From assembly GCA_964546565.1 (NCBI GenBank), contig CAZJKC010000018.1:1-27730 (forward strand): DNA of 27,730 nucleotides. Direction: 5' to 3'. Under the pieces are notes generated by a model that ran no database searches, was not told the DNA's origin, and worked only from the letters and a program-made list of their open reading frames with translations. Of this stretch, positions 1 to 7,400 are shown piece by piece. The position numbers were made by a program, and so were the translations under genes. Origin of the DNA: CAG-826 sp964546565 (GTDB taxonomy: Bacteria > Bacillota_I > Bacilli_A > RFN20 > CAG-826). Position 1 is the first letter of the stretch, and every line of letters begins with the position of its first letter.

Positions 1-319
1 AACTTACGCTGTTCCCAAGTTATATTAAGATAATTTGCTTTATTTTAAATAATGATAATAATTGTCGTAGTATAATAGTCAATCATCAAGTGTGGTATGG
101 CACTATTAATATTTTCTCGGTAACAAATAAAAATCAATACTTGATAAGAATTCATAATCAATCATTAATAACCGAACTTCTAAAGTCGTTATGTTTGAAT
201 GAGTCGTTATAATTCGATGGTTTTTACATCTAACAAATACAAATGTTTGTCAAAAAAACGTGCATGAGTATTTGTTACTTTTTTTTGCTTTATTGTATAA
301 TTATTTACGGGTGATTAAA
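1..319. other. Intergenic region, no gene seen
   Basis: No convincing coding frame or RNA gene is seen in the first 319 bases. The only structure noted is a direct repeat GTCGTTAT at 185-192 and 203-210, 18 bp apart, with no assigned role. The region presumably carries the promoter of the gene starting at 320, but no clear -35/-10 pair was picked out. Confidence 0.5.
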
Positions 320-877
320 ATGAAACGTGATTTAAGTGAATTTGGTATTCAAATAGATGAGAATAATCGCTTCATATTAGATATGATGGTTATTGATTTG
401 AGTAGTTTTATTTCACCTTATTGTAGCAATTTACCGGTTATAAGTGGTGAAGCTGCAGCATATTTGGATAATGCTATAAAGAATATCCCTGCTAAATTTG
501 ATATATCATTACACATAAAGAGCCATGATATTTCACACAATAAACAAGAGTTATATAGTAAATCGATTAAGAATTATTATAACAACATTATTCAACAAAC
601 AATGCGTGATTTATTTCGTACTACTATAGTGTCATTAATAATGGCTTTTATTGGAATAGTTGTTATTGCTTTGATGTTGATTTTCACATCAAAAGGGATA
701 GGTGAAGTTTGGAATATTGTATTAGAAATTATAGGATGGGTATTTATTTGGGAATCAGTCGATAAGTTTTGTTTTGAACGGCAAAAATTAAAGCATGAAT
801 TACGTCGTGCTTATCAGTTTGTTAATGCTGATATAAAATTCATTAATATATCCAATCAAATTGAGAATTTATCTTGA
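320..877 (+). CDS. Two-helix membrane protein of unknown function
   Basis: A 185-residue protein that I do not recognise. The frame is open from 260, but the ATG at 320 is preferred because GGGTGAT at 309-315 is a usable ribosome site. An in-frame GTG at 311 is the alternative. Residues 1-100 are soluble and mixed. Two hydrophobic segments lie at about 101-123 and 131-147, followed by a charged tail rich in Lys/Arg (about 148-170). The topology suggests a cytoplasmic N-terminal domain anchored by a helical hairpin. It ends 26 bases before the cardiolipin synthase start, on the same strand, so the two are probably co-transcribed. No catalytic motif is visible. Confidence 0.6.
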   Translation: MKRDLSEFGIQIDENNRFILDMMVIDLSSFISPYCSNLPVISGEAAAYLDNAIKNIPAKFDISLHIKSHDISHNKQELYSKSIKNYYNNIIQQTMRDLFRTTIVSLIMAFIGIVVIALMLIFTSKGIGEVWNIVLEIIGWVFIWESVDKFCFERQKLKHELRRAYQFVNADIKFINISNQIENLS

Positions 878-903
878 TTGATATATGAAAGGTAGTGAAT
901 TAT

Positions 904-2433
904 ATGTTGAAACTATTTAAGTTAATATTTACACGTGGTGGCATTATTGCAATTGCTATTTTATTACAAATTTCTTTCTTTGTTGTAGGAGTATTTGTTT
1001 TAACTAAGAAAGATCTTACCGTAATGTTTTTAATTAGTTATATTGTTGCTATACTTGTTTCGATATCAATATTGATGAAAGATATTGAACCAACATATAA
1101 AATACCATGGGTATTTACAGTTATTATTTTTCCAATATTAGGGATAACATTATATTTTTCTTTTGGTAAAGTTCGTGTTAAAAAATTGTATTTATATCGA
1201 TATGCTGATGTACAAAAAGCTTTAGCGGGAATTTTAGATGAACATGCACGTAATAATATCAAGAAAATAGATGAAGATTATCAAGGACAATCAAAATATA
1301 TTTACAATGTATCTCATATGCCTGTTTATCAAAATACGAAAGCAAGGTATTTTAAATTAGGTGATGAAATGTTTGAAACCTATTTAGAAGATTTAAGTAA
1401 AGCAAAAAAGTTTATTTTTATTGAATATTTTATTATTAAAAAAGGTGAAGTTTGGAATCAAATATTATCTATTTTAAAAAGAAAAGTTATAGAAGGAGTC
1501 GAGATTAGAGTAATGTATGATGATATTGGATCATTATGGACATTACCAAGTGGCTATGATAAAGAACTTCGTAAGATGGGAATCAAATGTATTCGTTTTA
1601 ATAAATTTACCCCAACAGTATCGGTGTTACATAACAATCGTGACCATCGTAAAATGACTATCATAGATGGACAAATTGGCTATACGGGTGGTATTAATTT
1701 AGCAGATGAGTATATGAATAAAGAGAATAGATTTGGACACTGGAAAGATAACGCTATTAGGATAGAAGGAGAAGCGGTTAATTCTTTAACCAATATGTTT
1801 TTAACAAGTTGGAATGTTGTTAACCCAACAGATACCGATATTAATTCATATTTAGTCGCTAAAAAAGTTATTGGTGATGGCGGATCGTATCAACCATTTG
1901 GTGATGGTCCTAATCCAATGTATCCTGAAAAGATAGCAGAAAACGTTTATTTACATTTAATACAACAAGCTAAAAAGTATATTTATATTACAACACCATA
2001 TCTTATTATTAATGATAAGATTATTGAATCATTGCGAGCCGCTTCTTTTAGGGGCGTCGATATTCGTATTATTACGCCACATATTCCTGATAAGAAGGCC
2101 ATCTTTATGTTAACACGATCGTATTATGACACCTTAATAGATGCTGGTATTAAGATATATGAATACACACCAGGATTTATTCATGCGAAAACATTCTTAG
2201 TTGATGACCAATTAGCAGTAGTAGGAACGATTAATCTAGATTATCGTAGTTTGGTTCATCATTTTGAAAATGGTGTTTGGATGTATCGTTCTTCGGTTAT
2301 TAAAGATATTAAAAAAGATATTTTACAAACTATTGAGGTTTCTGAAAGAATATATCGTAATACTTTTAAAAAGAAAAGTCGACTTCATAAAGCTATATTA
2401 AAACTCTTAAGTGTTTTCTCACCGATGCTATGA
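904..2433 (+). CDS. cls: Cardiolipin synthase (phospholipase D family)
   Basis: A 509-residue membrane-bound cardiolipin synthase, which condenses two phosphatidylglycerol molecules to cardiolipin and glycerol. Two or three N-terminal membrane helices (about residues 10-85) precede two phospholipase-D domains. Both catalytic HxKxxxxD motifs are intact: HRKMTIID at about 248-255 and HAKTFLVD at about 427-434, each followed by the usual GG/GTxN(L)D stretch. Length and order match bacterial Cls (about 480-515 residues). The frame is open from a GTG at 895, but that codon sits within 3 bases of GAAAGG (887-892), so the ATG at 904 is chosen. It lies downstream of the small membrane protein at 320-877, probably in the same operon. 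Confidence 0.93.
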   Translation: MLKLFKLIFTRGGIIAIAILLQISFFVVGVFVLTKKDLTVMFLISYIVAILVSISILMKDIEPTYKIPWVFTVIIFPILGITLYFSFGKVRVKKLYLYRYADVQKALAGILDEHARNNIKKIDEDYQGQSKYIYNVSHMPVYQNTKARYFKLGDEMFETYLEDLSKAKKFIFIEYFIIKKGEVWNQILSILKRKVIEGVEIRVMYDDIGSLWTLPSGYDKELRKMGIKCIRFNKFTPTVSVLHNNRDHRKMTIIDGQIGYTGGINLADEYMNKENRFGHWKDNAIRIEGEAVNSLTNMFLTSWNVVNPTDTDINSYLVAKKVIGDGGSYQPFGDGPNPMYPEKIAENVYLHLIQQAKKYIYITTPYLIINDKIIESLRAASFRGVDIRIITPHIPDKKAIFMLTRSYYDTLIDAGIKIYEYTPGFIHAKTFLVDDQLAVVGTINLDYRSLVHHFENGVWMYRSSVIKDIKKDILQTIEVSERIYRNTFKKKSRLHKAILKLLSVFSPML

Positions 2434-2487
2434 TATTTACAGAAGCTTGATTAATTTGGTAAAATATAACTAGAGGGAGAGAGATTT

Positions 2488-2847
2488 ATGAAAGATAAAA
2501 AAGCATTAACATCACGCATTTTATTTTATATTAGCCTTGGCTTGTTAGTTGCTATAACATTATTCTTTGTTGGATTTTTAGTTTATTCTATTGTTGATGC
2601 CAAACAGAATATAGAAAATGGTAGCTCATCAGCTAGTCTTGGCGCAGCAAAGGTAATTGTTTTGTTGTTCTTTGAAGTATTTGGTTTGCCTGGATACTTG
2701 ATAGCACTTATTTTATCTGTTTTAAGTTTGGTTTTTCAAAAAAAAGCAAATGTTTCTAATAATAAAATCACTTTATTCTCTTCTCTCACCATAGGTTTAT
2801 CTATTATTGTGCCTATTTTATATATTGTTATAGTTAAAATGATATAA
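2488..2847 (+). CDS. Small three-helix membrane protein, hypothetical
   Basis: A 119-residue protein preceded by a good ribosome site (GAGGGAGAG at about 2472-2480). Hydrophobic segments lie at about residues 11-36, 55-84 and 96-117, so it is an integral membrane protein with three or four helices and short loops. A Ser/Gly-rich loop lies at about 44-52. It follows cls by 54 bases on the same strand and precedes a tRNA gene. No family motif was recognised. A DUF-type Firmicutes membrane protein is likely, but the function cannot be inferred. Confidence 0.6.
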   Translation: MKDKKALTSRILFYISLGLLVAITLFFVGFLVYSIVDAKQNIENGSSSASLGAAKVIVLLFFEVFGLPGYLIALILSVLSLVFQKKANVSNNKITLFSSLTIGLSIIVPILYIVIVKMI

Positions 2848-2892
2848 AAAAGTTGTTTTTATTCTTTAAAAGTTATATGTTAAATAAGTGAT

Positions 2893-2969
2893 GCGCCAAT
2901 AGCTCAACTGGATAGAGTGTCAGACTTCGAATCTGAAGGTTGTGGGTTCGATTCCTACTTGGCGCGCCA
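2893..2969 (+). tRNA. tRNA-Arg (anticodon TCG)
   Basis: A complete 77-nt cloverleaf with encoded CCA. The acceptor arms GCGCCAA and TTGGCGC pair fully, with discriminator G at 2966 and CCA at 2967-2969. The D-arm is GCTC/GAGT with one G-U pair. The anticodon stem TCAGA/TCTGA is perfect around loop CTTCGAA, giving anticodon TCG, which reads CGA (Arg). The T-arm GTGGG/CCTAC closes the TTCGATT loop. It sits just upstream of the HTH array, but no duplicated 3' end was found nearby that would mark an integration. Confidence 0.96.
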
Positions 2970-3249
2970 TTTTGATTTAAAAGTCCGATAAATACAAGTT
3001 TCTTTTGATTTTTAAAAGCGAATGATACAAATTGATACAATTTTCCTAACAGCAGTGGAGCCACACATCTCATGAAAAAGCGAGAGCATTGAGTGAGTGT
3101 AAATGGTATATATGGTGGAGAATAAATGATTTTACCTTCATTTTGAATCGATATGCAAAAAAAAATGCATATAAAGAAGGATTAATCTGTTTTCTTTTGA
3201 ATCACGCAAAACTATGTTAAGGTTTGGTATTTGAAAAAAGTAATAAGAG
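2970..3249. other. Non-coding spacer after tRNA-Arg
   Basis: No plausible gene is seen. Two minor structures are present: a tandem near-repeat of TGATACAA around 3024-3042, and a small inverted repeat ATATGCA / TGCATAT at 3151-3157 and 3166-3172. The minus-strand reading frame across the tRNA (2873-3073) is antisense to the RNA gene and is not a real gene. Confidence 0.5.
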
Positions 3250-3405
3250 AGTACTTGTCATAGTTTGTTTGTTCTATTCATTGTTATACATCTAAATTGG
3301 GTTATCTTAATATTAAGTACTAAAAGTACTCTTATAAATATTAAAACTACCAGAAGTAATAAAAAACAATAGTTTAATTACTAAAATTACTCAATATTTT
3401 ATAAT
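3250..3405 (+). promoter_or_regulatory. Candidate promoter and repeated operator sites of the HTH array
   Basis: Three hexamer-N3-hexamer units with 9-bp periodicity precede the first HTH gene: AGTACT-AAA-AGTACT (3316-3330), AACTAC-CAG-AAGTAA (3345-3359) and ATTACT-AAA-ATTACT (3377-3391). A weaker unit, AGTACT-TGT-CATAGT, lies at 3250-3264. Starts of the three main units are 29 and 32 bp apart, about three helical turns, so they would face the same side of DNA. The third unit sits directly upstream of a TATAAT at 3400-3405, where a -35 would be. This layout suggests binding sites for one or more of the downstream XRE proteins (autoregulation). That is inference, because no operator consensus is known to me. 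Confidence 0.45.
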
Positions 3406-3423
3406 TATTTATGGTGATAATAA

Positions 3424-3708
3424 ATGTTAGGAGATAAAATAATTAATCTTAGAAAATCTAAAGGAATGACTCAAAGAGATTTGGCAAAAGCCCTTAATCT
3501 TTCGCATACAGCGATTGGTAAATATGAGCGTAATGAAGCAGAGCCAAGTATTGCAACATTAAAAATGCTTTCTTTGATTTTTAATGTTTCAATCGATTTT
3601 TTAGTTAAAGATGAAAATGAAGATTGTTTATTTTTAGCGAATAGCGATTTTGATAAACTTACGAGTTATATTAATGAAATTAAAAAAATATTGATGAGAT
3701 ACAAATAA
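3424..3708 (+). CDS. Small XRE-family HTH protein, array gene 1
   Basis: A 94-residue single-domain Cro/CI-type DNA-binding protein. Residues 5-60 form the five-helix XRE fold. The recognition region (about 17-36) contains TQRDLAKALNLS and GKYERNEAEPS, the classical pattern of SinR/Xre proteins. A short linker leads to a C-terminal amphipathic helix (about 72-92), probably for dimerisation. The ribosome site is GGTGAT at 3413-3418. It is the first of six consecutive HTH genes and belongs to sub-type A with array genes 4 and 6 (KYER/KYES plus EP signature). No sensor or enzymatic domain is present. Confidence 0.88.
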   Translation: MLGDKIINLRKSKGMTQRDLAKALNLSHTAIGKYERNEAEPSIATLKMLSLIFNVSIDFLVKDENEDCLFLANSDFDKLTSYINEIKKILMRYK

Positions 3709-3721
3709 AGAGGTGTATAAA

Positions 3722-3985
3722 ATGAATGCGATCGACATAGTTAAAAAAAAGAGAAAAGAAAAAAAATATACACAAAGTGATATAGCAGATATATTAGGAA
3801 TAAAAAGATCAACATATTCAGAAATTGAAAATAAAAGAATACAACTTAAAGCAGATGATTTAATTAAAATATGTTGTTTTTTAAACATATCATTTAATGA
3901 ATTTTTAGGAGAAGAGAATAAAAGCATAATTTTAACACCTTTAGAAATTGAAACTATAAAAAGTTTATGCAAAAAAATCCAATAG
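3722..3985 (+). CDS. Small XRE-family HTH protein, array gene 2
   Basis: An 87-residue XRE-type HTH protein. The frame is open from a GTG at 3713, but that codon is part of the AAAGAGGTG ribosome site, so the ATG at 3722 is the start. The HTH spans about residues 5-58, with TQSDIADILGIKRSTYSEIENKR as the recognition segment. It lacks the KYExxxxEP signature of array gene 1 and instead has a divergent, Lys-rich sub-type B recognition helix. The tail (about 66-87) has the ILTPLEIETI pattern shared with the other array members. It lies 13 bases after gene 1, in the same operon. Confidence 0.83.
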   Translation: MNAIDIVKKKRKEKKYTQSDIADILGIKRSTYSEIENKRIQLKADDLIKICCFLNISFNEFLGEENKSIILTPLEIETIKSLCKKIQ

Positions 3986-4013
3986 CCATGTTTAATGGTA
4001 AGGAAGTGAAAAA

Positions 4014-4289
4014 ATGTCTTTAAAATCATGTAGAGAAAAAGCTAACATTACAATAAAAAGAATTGTTGAAATATTAGGTATAGATAGAAAAACATACTAT
4101 AACTGGGAAACAAAACAAAAAGATATTCCTTCAAGCATGTTAATACGATTGGCGGACATATTATCATGCTCATTAAATGATTTATTAGATTATAAAAAAA
4201 CAAAAGAATATACATTGACACAAGAAGAGATTGATGAAATACACTATTTATTAAAAATGATTGGAAATAAGATTGGTAAAAAGAGGTGA
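4014..4289 (+). CDS. Small XRE-family HTH protein, array gene 3
   Basis: A 91-residue XRE-type HTH protein with ribosome site AAGGAAGTG at about 4001-4009. The HTH covers about residues 3-58. Its recognition segment reads IVEILGIDRKTYYNWE, a sub-type B variant in which Tyr-Asn-Trp replaces the usual GKYE. The C-terminal tail contains the YTLTQEEIDEI pattern and a predicted helix with a basic end. It lies 28 bases after gene 2. Its stop overlaps the Shine-Dalgarno of gene 4 at 4281-4288, which suggests translational coupling. Confidence 0.83.
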   Translation: MSLKSCREKANITIKRIVEILGIDRKTYYNWETKQKDIPSSMLIRLADILSCSLNDLLDYKKTKEYTLTQEEIDEIHYLLKMIGNKIGKKR

Positions 4290-4294
4290 TATTA

Positions 4295-4591
4295 ATGTTT
4301 GGGCAAAGATTAGTTTATTTAAGAAAGCAGTATAAAATAAGTCAAAGGAAATTAGGTTCATATTTAGGCTTATCACAAAGTGCCATAGCAAAATATGAAA
4401 GAAATGAATCAGAACCCGATATTGAAACTTTGAAAAAAATGTCTAATTTCTTTAATGTTTCATTAGATTATTTAATTAATGAAGATGATATTATTTGTTT
4501 AAAAAAAGAAAAATATAATAAAATAATTGAATGTTTTCAAAAAATGTCTAATATACAAAAGGAATTAATGGAATTATTGAAAGAAAAATAA
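4295..4591 (+). CDS. Small XRE-family HTH protein, array gene 4
   Basis: A 98-residue XRE-type HTH protein of sub-type A, clearly related to array gene 1: both have a QR(D/K)L turn, an AKYERNESEPD-type recognition helix end and an FFNVSLDYL-type helix 5. The ATG at 4295 is chosen because the earlier in-frame GTG (4286) is inside the AAGAGGTGAT ribosome site. The C-terminal helix (about 70-98) is long and Lys/Glu-rich, compatible with a short coiled coil. Its leader AAAGAGGTGATATTAATG is identical to that of array gene 5, a sign of duplication. Confidence 0.87.
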   Translation: MFGQRLVYLRKQYKISQRKLGSYLGLSQSAIAKYERNESEPDIETLKKMSNFFNVSLDYLINEDDIICLKKEKYNKIIECFQKMSNIQKELMELLKEK

Positions 4592-4605
4592 AAGAGGTGA
4601 TATTA

Positions 4606-4899
4606 ATGGAATTAGGACTTTATCTTAAACAAAAAAGAGAAGAATTAAAAATACCTCGTAGAGTAATTGCAAAAAAACTATATATAACTCCTGAAACATT
4701 AAGAGACATTGAACATGGGAAAATAAGATTATCATTAGAAAATTTTTTAATTATATGTGAGGAACTAGATTTATCACCTATGCAGCTAATCAAAAAGAAT
4801 AACGAAAATTATATATTATTATCTAATGATGATTTAAAAGTGATTGAAGAAAGTATTAATGTACTAAATAAAATAAAAAAACAAATAAAAAAAGATTAA
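4606..4899 (+). CDS. Small XRE-family HTH protein, array gene 5
   Basis: A 97-residue XRE-type HTH protein of sub-type B. The recognition region includes RRVIAKKLYITPETLRDIEHGK, less canonical than the sub-type A members. The tail carries YILLSNDDLKVIEES followed by a Lys-rich helix. The ATG at 4606 is used because the in-frame GTG at 4597 is part of the AAGAGGTG ribosome site. It lies 14 bases after gene 4. The order of sub-types along the array is A, B, B, A, B, A, which may mean that unlike members pair, but no experiment is implied here. Confidence 0.83.
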   Translation: MELGLYLKQKREELKIPRRVIAKKLYITPETLRDIEHGKIRLSLENFLIICEELDLSPMQLIKKNNENYILLSNDDLKVIEESINVLNKIKKQIKKD

Positions 4900-4932
4900 A
4901 TTTATGAATCAATTACGAAAGGGTATTAAAAT

Positions 4933-4946
4933 ACTATTAGAATAGT
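4933..4946. promoter_or_regulatory. Palindrome upstream of array gene 6 (possible operator)
   Basis: ACTATT-AG-AATAGT is a perfect 6-bp inverted repeat with a 2-bp spacer, extendable outward to about 9 bp with one G-T pair. It lies 17 bp before the ATG of array gene 6, in the only spacer of the array longer than 30 bases. The centre is too tight for a stable RNA hairpin, so a protein-binding site is more likely. It may give gene 6 separate control. Confidence 0.35.
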
Positions 4947-4963
4947 GTTAAAAAGAAAGAAAA

Positions 4964-5245
4964 ATGATAATTAAAATAACTGACTTAAGAAAAGAAAGAA
5001 GTATTTCTCAAAAAGAATTAGCAAAATACTTAAATGTTTCACAAGCTCAAATTAGTAAATATGAATCAGGAGCAAATGAACCGGATTTAGCCACATTAAT
5101 TAAAATTGCAGATTTTTTTAATATCTCAATTGATGAATTATTGGGCCATAATAAACCAAATTATCTGAACTTATCTCAAAAGGATTTAGATGAGATTAAT
5201 TTACTTTTAAAAAGTCTTTCCGATAAACTCAATAGAGTCAATTAA
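4964..5245 (+). CDS. Small XRE-family HTH protein, array gene 6
   Basis: A 93-residue XRE-type HTH protein, the most canonical of the six: SQKELAKYLNVSQAQISKYE, then GANEPD and FFNISIDELLG, like many Firmicutes Xre/SinR-like regulators. The C-terminal tail has the YLNLSQKDLDEI pattern followed by a short helix. The ribosome site (AAAGAAAG at about 4952-4959) is weaker than those of the other members, and it is separated from gene 5 by 64 bases. It may be the ancestral member of the array or an independently regulated one. Confidence 0.87.
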   Translation: MIIKITDLRKERSISQKELAKYLNVSQAQISKYESGANEPDLATLIKIADFFNISIDELLGHNKPNYLNLSQKDLDEINLLLKSLSDKLNRVN

Positions 5246-5262
5246 TTATGCCATGTTATAGA

Positions 5263-5348
5263 TTAGCACATTAAATGAAGCTAATAATCGCAAAATAATT
5301 AAGAAAATAAATTATTAAGAGAGACTCAATTAATTTGCGAATGTTTTT
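5263..5348. repeat. Inverted repeats after the HTH array
   Basis: A small hairpin GATTAGC / GCTAAT lies at about 5263-5280. A larger imperfect inverted repeat, TCGCAAAATAATT (5288-5300) and AATTAATTTGCGA (5328-5340), matches at 12 of 13 positions around a 27-nt loop. A run of T follows at 5344-5350, so the second could act as a weak terminator of the array transcript. Alternatively it is part of the pncB leader. No known riboswitch class was recognised. Confidence 0.4.
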
Positions 5349-5407
5349 TTAGCAAAAGAATGAAATAAAAAAAAGAAGATATTATTACAATAAAGAGGGA
5401 TGGAATT

Positions 5408-6619
5408 ATGAAATTTGAACCAATTATTATTAGTTTACTTGATACTGATTTTTATAAGTTTAATATGAATCAAGTTATTTTTCATAAGCATACGGATGCC
5501 AATGGAGAGTATTATTTTAAATGCCGCAATGAACATATTGTCTTTAGTGATGAAATGGTGAAAGAGATTAATGAGCAAATAGATCATTTATGTACATTAC
5601 GTTTTCAAAAAGAAGAACTAGATTATTTGCGCTCCATTCGTTTTATCAAAAACGACTACGTTGAATTTTTAAGATTATGGCACCCTATTCGCGATTATGT
5701 AAATTGCTATAAAAATGAATTAGGAGAATTAGAATGTGTTGTTAAAGGACCATGCTTTTCCTCTATGCAATTTGAAATATACTTATTAGAAATAATTAAT
5801 GAAGTTTATTTTAGAATGAAATATGATTATCAATCTTTATTAGAATCGGCTAAAGAGAGATTAGAAAAGAAAATACAAAAAATGATTGCTGGGGAATACA
5901 CTTTCCGTTTTGCAGAATTTGGTTGTCGTCGTAGATTATCAAGAGAGTGGCAAGAATACATGGTAGAGCAATTTGTTACTCGTACTAAGAATTGTGTAGG
6001 TACATCTAATGTATATTTAGCGATGAAATATCATGTGACACCAGTAGGTACTTTTGCTCATGAATTTGTGCAAATGTATCAAGGATTCCCATCTATTCCT
6101 TTAGCTTATACCAATCATTATGCTTTAAATGATTGGCTTGAGGAATATAAAGGTGATAATGGAATTGCTTTAACAGATACATTAACAACGGATTTATTCT
6201 TACTAGATTTTGATTTATTGCATGCCAGTTCATATACTGGTGTTCGTCATGATTCAGGAGATCCTTTTGCATGGGGCGAAAAAATTATTGCTCATTATAA
6301 AAAGTATGGTATTGATCCTAAAACGAAGACTCTTTTATTTAGTGATAGTCTTGATTTTGATCGTGCTCAAAAATTATTTGACTATTTTAAAGATCGTATT
6401 AAGGTTTCATTTGGAATAGGTACTTACTGCTCAAATGATACTGATCAAGCTTCATTAAACATTGTTATTAAATTACAAGTAGTAAATGGCCGTCCAGTTG
6501 CCAAATTATCGGATGTCGATGGTAAAACAATGTGTTTGAATGACGAATATTTAGCGTATTTAAGATATGCAGTAAATCATCGTATTTCAGAAGAAAAACG
6601 ATTAGTTGATTATAAGTAA
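5408..6619 (+). CDS. pncB: Nicotinate phosphoribosyltransferase
   Basis: A 403-residue enzyme of NAD salvage that joins nicotinate and phosphoribosyl pyrophosphate to give nicotinate mononucleotide with ATP hydrolysis. Length matches the short (PncB, about 400 residue) class. Family motifs are present: FGCRRR at about 171-176, GTFAHE at 214-219 with His218 as the expected phosphorylated histidine, GVRHDSGDP at 278-286, and SFGIGT near the C-terminus. The ribosome site AGAGGGATGG precedes the ATG by a good distance. The gene is monocistronic in appearance and converges with the regulator gene at 6622-7230, with 2 bases between stops. Confidence 0.95.
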   Translation: MKFEPIIISLLDTDFYKFNMNQVIFHKHTDANGEYYFKCRNEHIVFSDEMVKEINEQIDHLCTLRFQKEELDYLRSIRFIKNDYVEFLRLWHPIRDYVNCYKNELGELECVVKGPCFSSMQFEIYLLEIINEVYFRMKYDYQSLLESAKERLEKKIQKMIAGEYTFRFAEFGCRRRLSREWQEYMVEQFVTRTKNCVGTSNVYLAMKYHVTPVGTFAHEFVQMYQGFPSIPLAYTNHYALNDWLEEYKGDNGIALTDTLTTDLFLLDFDLLHASSYTGVRHDSGDPFAWGEKIIAHYKKYGIDPKTKTLLFSDSLDFDRAQKLFDYFKDRIKVSFGIGTYCSNDTDQASLNIVIKLQVVNGRPVAKLSDVDGKTMCLNDEYLAYLRYAVNHRISEEKRLVDYK

Positions 6620-6625
6620 ACTTAT
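6612..6625. repeat. Palindrome over the convergent stop codons
   Basis: ATAAGT-AA-ACTTAT spans the stop of pncB and the stop of the minus-strand regulator. It is too short for a strong terminator but may contribute to 3' end formation on both strands. Confidence 0.3.
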
Positions 6626-7230
6626 TTGACTTTAATTATTTTGGACCATACAAAAATAGCAATTTGTGCAGGGATACCGATGGTAAATATTAAAAAAAGA
6701 TTAAGGCCATTAACATAGAATTGAAAATAGGCGGCTATTAAGGATGTCCATAATAAAATCGACAAGAAAACTGACATCGTGCGCCGCTCCTTATAACGAT
6801 AAGAATAGGTTAAAACAGCTGCCGAAACAGGTAATGCCCAAATAAAGAACATTACGCTATTGGCGATATTATTAACGTCTTGATAAGTGTAGACAAAGGC
6901 TATCGAAGCAATAACCCAAACTACTAATATTAAAAGTAAGGTTGATAATAAATGGTTATGATCTTTAGCTTTGCTAGTTATATATTGTTCAATGTTTTCT
7001 TCACTATTTTGATGTAAAAAATAATCGACAGTAACATTAAAAGTATCGGCTATTTTCATTAATACTTCAATTTCCGGCTGGGATTTTCCAATTTCCCATT
7101 TGGATACGGCTTTATCAGTATAGCCAACGATATCGCCCAATGTTTGTTGGCTCATATTGTTTTTCTTTCTTAAGTTTTTAATATTTTGACCGATGATTTG
7201 TTTAATATCCTGTGATTGTGATTCTTTCAT
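6622..7230 (-). CDS. XRE-family regulator with C-terminal membrane domain
   Basis: A 202-residue protein combining an N-terminal XRE HTH (about residues 13-71; SQQTLGDIVGYTDKAVSKWE, the pattern of 'HTH plus membrane' regulators) with four hydrophobic segments at about 95-115, 123-143, 152-172 and 177-195. The open frame extends to 7389, but the ATG at 7230 has an excellent AAGGAG ribosome site and a matching promoter, so the upstream part is leader. Such proteins usually act as membrane-tethered transcription regulators. The signal and targets are not visible. It is convergent with pncB and divergent from degV. Confidence 0.88.
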   Translation of the reverse strand: MKESQSQDIKQIIGQNIKNLRKKNNMSQQTLGDIVGYTDKAVSKWEIGKSQPEIEVLMKIADTFNVTVDYFLHQNSEENIEQYITSKAKDHNHLLSTLLLILVVWVIASIAFVYTYQDVNNIANSVMFFIWALPVSAAVLTYSYRYKERRTMSVFLSILLWTSLIAAYFQFYVNGLNLFLIFTIGIPAQIAIFVWSKIIKVK

Positions 7231-7317
7231 GGCGATTACTCCTTGAATAGTGATAATGAATTTTATTAAATAATGATTGTTTGATTGTATAAATAAAAAT
7301 CTATGAAGATTATTTGT

Positions 7318-7346
7318 AATATAGCAAATGAAAATAGGATTGTCAA
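7318..7346 (-). promoter_or_regulatory. Promoter of the membrane-anchored XRE regulator
   Basis: Read on the minus strand, TTGACA (7346-7341) is followed by a 17-bp spacer and TATATT (7323-7318). This is a near-consensus sigma-A promoter about 90 bases upstream of the ATG at 7230. Confidence 0.75.
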
Positions 7347-7400
7347 ATAGTCTACATGATATAAACAATACAAATAGCGAATAAAACAAAAAAACATGAC

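Noticed and set aside
2873..3073. 66-codon minus-strand frame
   Set aside because: It runs antisense across tRNA-Arg(TCG), and its apparent protein motif is a well-known artefact of reading a tRNA backwards.
3151..3172. ATATGCA/TGCATAT inverted repeat as terminator
   Set aside because: Short, AT-rich stem with an A-loop and no T-run; more likely chance in AT-rich DNA.
2970..3250. Integration of the HTH array at tRNA-Arg(TCG)
   Set aside because: No integrase and no duplicated tRNA 3' end were found on the far side of the array (5246-5407).
3713..3721. GTG starts at 3713, 4286, 4597 and, on the minus strand, 23594
   Set aside because: Each GTG is part of the AGGTG Shine-Dalgarno itself; the ATG 9 bases downstream is the plausible start.
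3634..4029. 131-codon minus-strand frame over HTH genes 1-3
   Set aside because: It is the hydrophobic shadow of AT-rich Lys/Ile codons on the other strand; genes 1-3 have good ribosome sites and a recognisable fold.
5246..5407. NAD-related riboswitch before pncB
   Set aside because: Only AT-rich inverted repeats are present; none of the conserved motifs of a known NAD riboswitch class was recognised.
7231..7389. N-terminal extension of the membrane-anchored XRE regulator
   Set aside because: The segment contains a consensus promoter and an AAGGAG site just before the ATG at 7230, and its translation looks random.
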